The position numbers and the translations under genes are program-made. The notes beneath the pieces were generated by a model that saw only the letters and a list, made by a program, of their open reading frames with translations, made no database searches and was not told where the DNA came from. This document shows positions 62,030-64,000 of a stretch of DNA of 64,000 nt, piece by piece. Numbering within the stretch: position 1 is the first letter of the stretch; each line of letters begins with the position of its first letter. This stretch comes from Torymus aiolomorphi (taxonomy: Eukaryota; Arthropoda; Insecta; Hymenoptera; Torymidae), in NCBI GenBank assembly GCA_036365515.1, contig CM070873.1, positions 26,208,585 to 26,272,584 on the forward strand, written 5' to 3'.

Positions 62030-62565
62030 ACGCATTTTCCATTTTCATCACTGCCCACGCTGAAATTGCACTCTCCCGCTCACCGCTCGCATGTTTGCCG
62101 TACGCGTTAAACGCAGCTTACTCGTAAAATTCGAATTATAAATAAAACCAGCTGGCCGTATCGCCGAATCCACGAAAATGGCAATAATCAAAACACCTGT
62201 GCGCACGCGCTCATCCGCGGGCAAACATAATACACACGCCCGCGTCGTGCGGAAATGAAAATTAATTTTCAAGTCCCGGCCGTTCTCGCGCGTAAAGTCC
62301 AGTCCTCAGGTGCCATTGTATTCGTTACGCGTGATATATTAAACTGTTTGCATGTTGTAGGTGTATGCGCACGTGAATTAAACGGACGAGTATCAATAAT
62401 CGGGCGGGCGAAGCTCAGTCGTGCGTTGCCGCGCGGAGTCGGTTTAATTCTAATTAAATTGCGAATAGTGAATTAGTGGCGGGCAGAGATGGGGTATGGA
62501 TTGTTGCTGGTCGGCAAGATTTTTATGGTTTGGTTATCGACGATGAGATGAATGATTTCGGGTTT
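62030..62565. other. GC island 12 with C-to-G strand switch
   Basis: C-rich at 62035-62130, CG-rich centre, G-rich at 62400-62510 (GGCGGGCAGAGATGGGGTAT). No gene was recognised. Confidence 0.5.
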
Positions 62566-62660
62566 CAGTGAGTACTAAATGAGGCTGAAGTTATTGCTGT
62601 TGAAGATAATGTATATGGATAATTCGTAATTGAGAATGGTACTAAATTACGCCTAACCTA

Positions 62661-63569
62661 TTGGGATTTGATATGGGTATATATAGCTATACAAGTAAAC
62701 TGTAGATGAATGACTAGACTATAGATACCGTAATCTATAACTAATCAAGATGGCGCGAGATGGACAGCACTTAACACTAGAGTTAAATGGGAGTAACGCA
62801 ATTTTTATTAAAAATGTTATTAAAAATGGCAGATATTTGTAATTGGGCCGGAACAAATTTATCGGAAAGAAAGTTTGTTGAAGGAGAGCGTGTTTTAAGT
62901 GCAGGGCACATAATAAAATGCGGCAAAAATGCAGTTTGGAATAGTGATATAATCAGTATTTTATCTGTGTGTTTACAAACGTCTCACCTGAGAGAAAAAC
63001 CACATGAGATAAATGGTGAAATAGATAAAACAGGAAAAATCATAAATTTTAAATGTTCCTGTAAAGCTGGATTGAGTGGAAAGTGCAAACATGTCATTGC
63101 AACTTTACTGTTCATCTACCGGTAAGTTTAACCTCAAAATAAAGTTAACAGTTTTACTTAAACTTTTACAGAAAATTAATTTACAAATAATTATATTATA
63201 GGAAAAATGATCTCGATGATTTATCTTGTACATTAAGCAATAAAACTTGAAACAGCACTATGTAAATTTTCGGAGCACCAATACCTTATGCACTTACAAT
63301 ATAAAATGATTTAATATAAATTTTTTTTTACCTACAAAGTGAGACAAAATAATTATTATATGCTTCAATGACATATATTTCACTTTTAGATAAAAATAAT
63401 TGTTATTAAATACATATTCGATAAAAAAAAGCATTTGCTCCGTATAAAGCCTACGGTAAATGCTGTCCAACTCGCGCCATCTTGGATCGTAGTATATGTT
63501 AGCTTAGCTATAGATTGCGGTATCTATAGTTTAGTAGATTAGCTATGTAAAACGGATGTCAAATCCCAA
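62661..63569. mobile_element. 0.9 kb TIR element carrying a SWIM zinc-finger gene
   Basis: The inverted ends of about 115 bases start TTGGGATTTGATAT (62661) and end with the complement of TTGGGATTTGACAT (63569). They share CTATAGATACCG, AATCTATA and CAAGATGGCGCGAG. TA flanks both ends, which could be a Tc1/mariner-like duplication or part of the TIR. The left TIR abuts the gene start. Confidence 0.75.
62787..63250 (+). CDS. SWIM-type zinc-finger protein, short, two exons
   Basis: Exon 1 runs from 62787 (or the ATG at 62826, MADICNWAGTNLSERKF) to 63120, where a CG|GTAAGT donor follows. Exon 2 (63203-63250, after TATTATAG) adds KNDLDDLSCTLSNKT and a stop. The SWIM motif CxCx(n)CxH is complete (FKCSCKAGLSGKCKHVIATL). 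SWIM domains bind DNA or proteins and occur in MULE-type transposases and in insect proteins that also have a YqaJ-type nuclease. Only the SWIM part is present here, about 125 residues in all, so it is either a truncated transposon protein or a captured gene piece. The frame is open and both splice sites are good, so it could still be expressed. Confidence 0.65.
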
Positions 63570-63574
63570 TATGA

Positions 63575-64000
63575 GCAACAAAATGATTGTTGCGCATTTT
63601 CGAAATAGTGACTTGTAGAATGGGCATTTAATATTTAGTTTAAGAATTTTTCATTTTTAAATGTATTGTGTTCAACATTTATATATGTATACTAACGAAT
63701 GAGTACAGCGTATGCGTTCAATACGTTTATTATTGTACAGAATCAGCGTAGGATGTAAAGGATTAAATAAATGTTAAATAATTTTGTAGATTGAAAAAAA
63801 AAAAATCAACGGAAACTGGATCAACGGAAATAAGCCGAAAAGCACATCAAAACCCTTTTACCGTAATCTTCCATTTATTTTATTCAATGAACTTTCTGAA
63901 CTAGTTTGCTACTGTATAGTAGCACTGTTTCGTAGCGACAGAAGCATATATGTGAGCATAGACTTATCCAAGGTCCACCGTCTGAAACTATGGGACTCTT
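63575..64000. other. no recognisable gene
   Basis: AT-rich to balanced sequence with an A-run near 63797. Nothing was recognised. Confidence 0.4.

Overview
This window is AT-rich nuclear DNA of an insect, most likely a hymenopteran (parasitoid-wasp-like). That placement is an inference from a CYP6-type cytochrome P450 with arthropod gene structure, the mix of DNA-transposon families and the dense nested inserts; no species-level marker was seen. Only one clearly intact host gene is present: a five-exon P450 on the + strand (23770-31632) whose exons join to an uninterrupted 501-residue protein. A decayed F-box gene (21520-22133, minus) lies upstream of it.

Layout. 0.3-4.5 kb: a dead DUF4218-type transposase split by three further elements nested inside one another. 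4.5-13.4 kb: unclassified repeats, palindromes, microsatellites, a decayed BEN-domain gene and a degenerate satellite. 13.8 kb: a hammerhead-ribozyme-like motif. 15.05-21.42 kb: a 6.4 kb TIR transposon with a four-exon, internally deleted transposase gene and two palindromic inserts. 21.5-31.6 kb: F-box remnant and the P450, whose introns hold a paired palindrome, a minisatellite, two strong heat-shock-element matches, a decayed Crypton-type tyrosine recombinase and repeat fragments. 33-62.5 kb: no recognisable gene, but about twelve GC-rich islands, each changing from C/A-rich on the left to G/T-rich on the right, set in AT-rich DNA with a few transposons (a tRNA-module TIR element, a TIR element holding a 5S rRNA-derived insert, and a 2.06 kb foldback with 92-bp repeats). 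62.7-63.6 kb: a short TIR element carrying a two-exon SWIM zinc-finger gene.

Most notable: (1) elements with a CACGGARA terminus, one large member with a transposase and two small ones each carrying a tRNA-like polymerase III module; (2) a family with 8-bp target duplications and GTGCAC motifs, including a member built from 92-bp repeats arranged head to head; (3) the row of strand-asymmetric GC islands; (4) paired heat-shock elements in P450 intron 1; (5) a SWIM-domain gene inside about 115-bp TIRs. All calls come from reading the sequence by eye; no alignment or database search was run.
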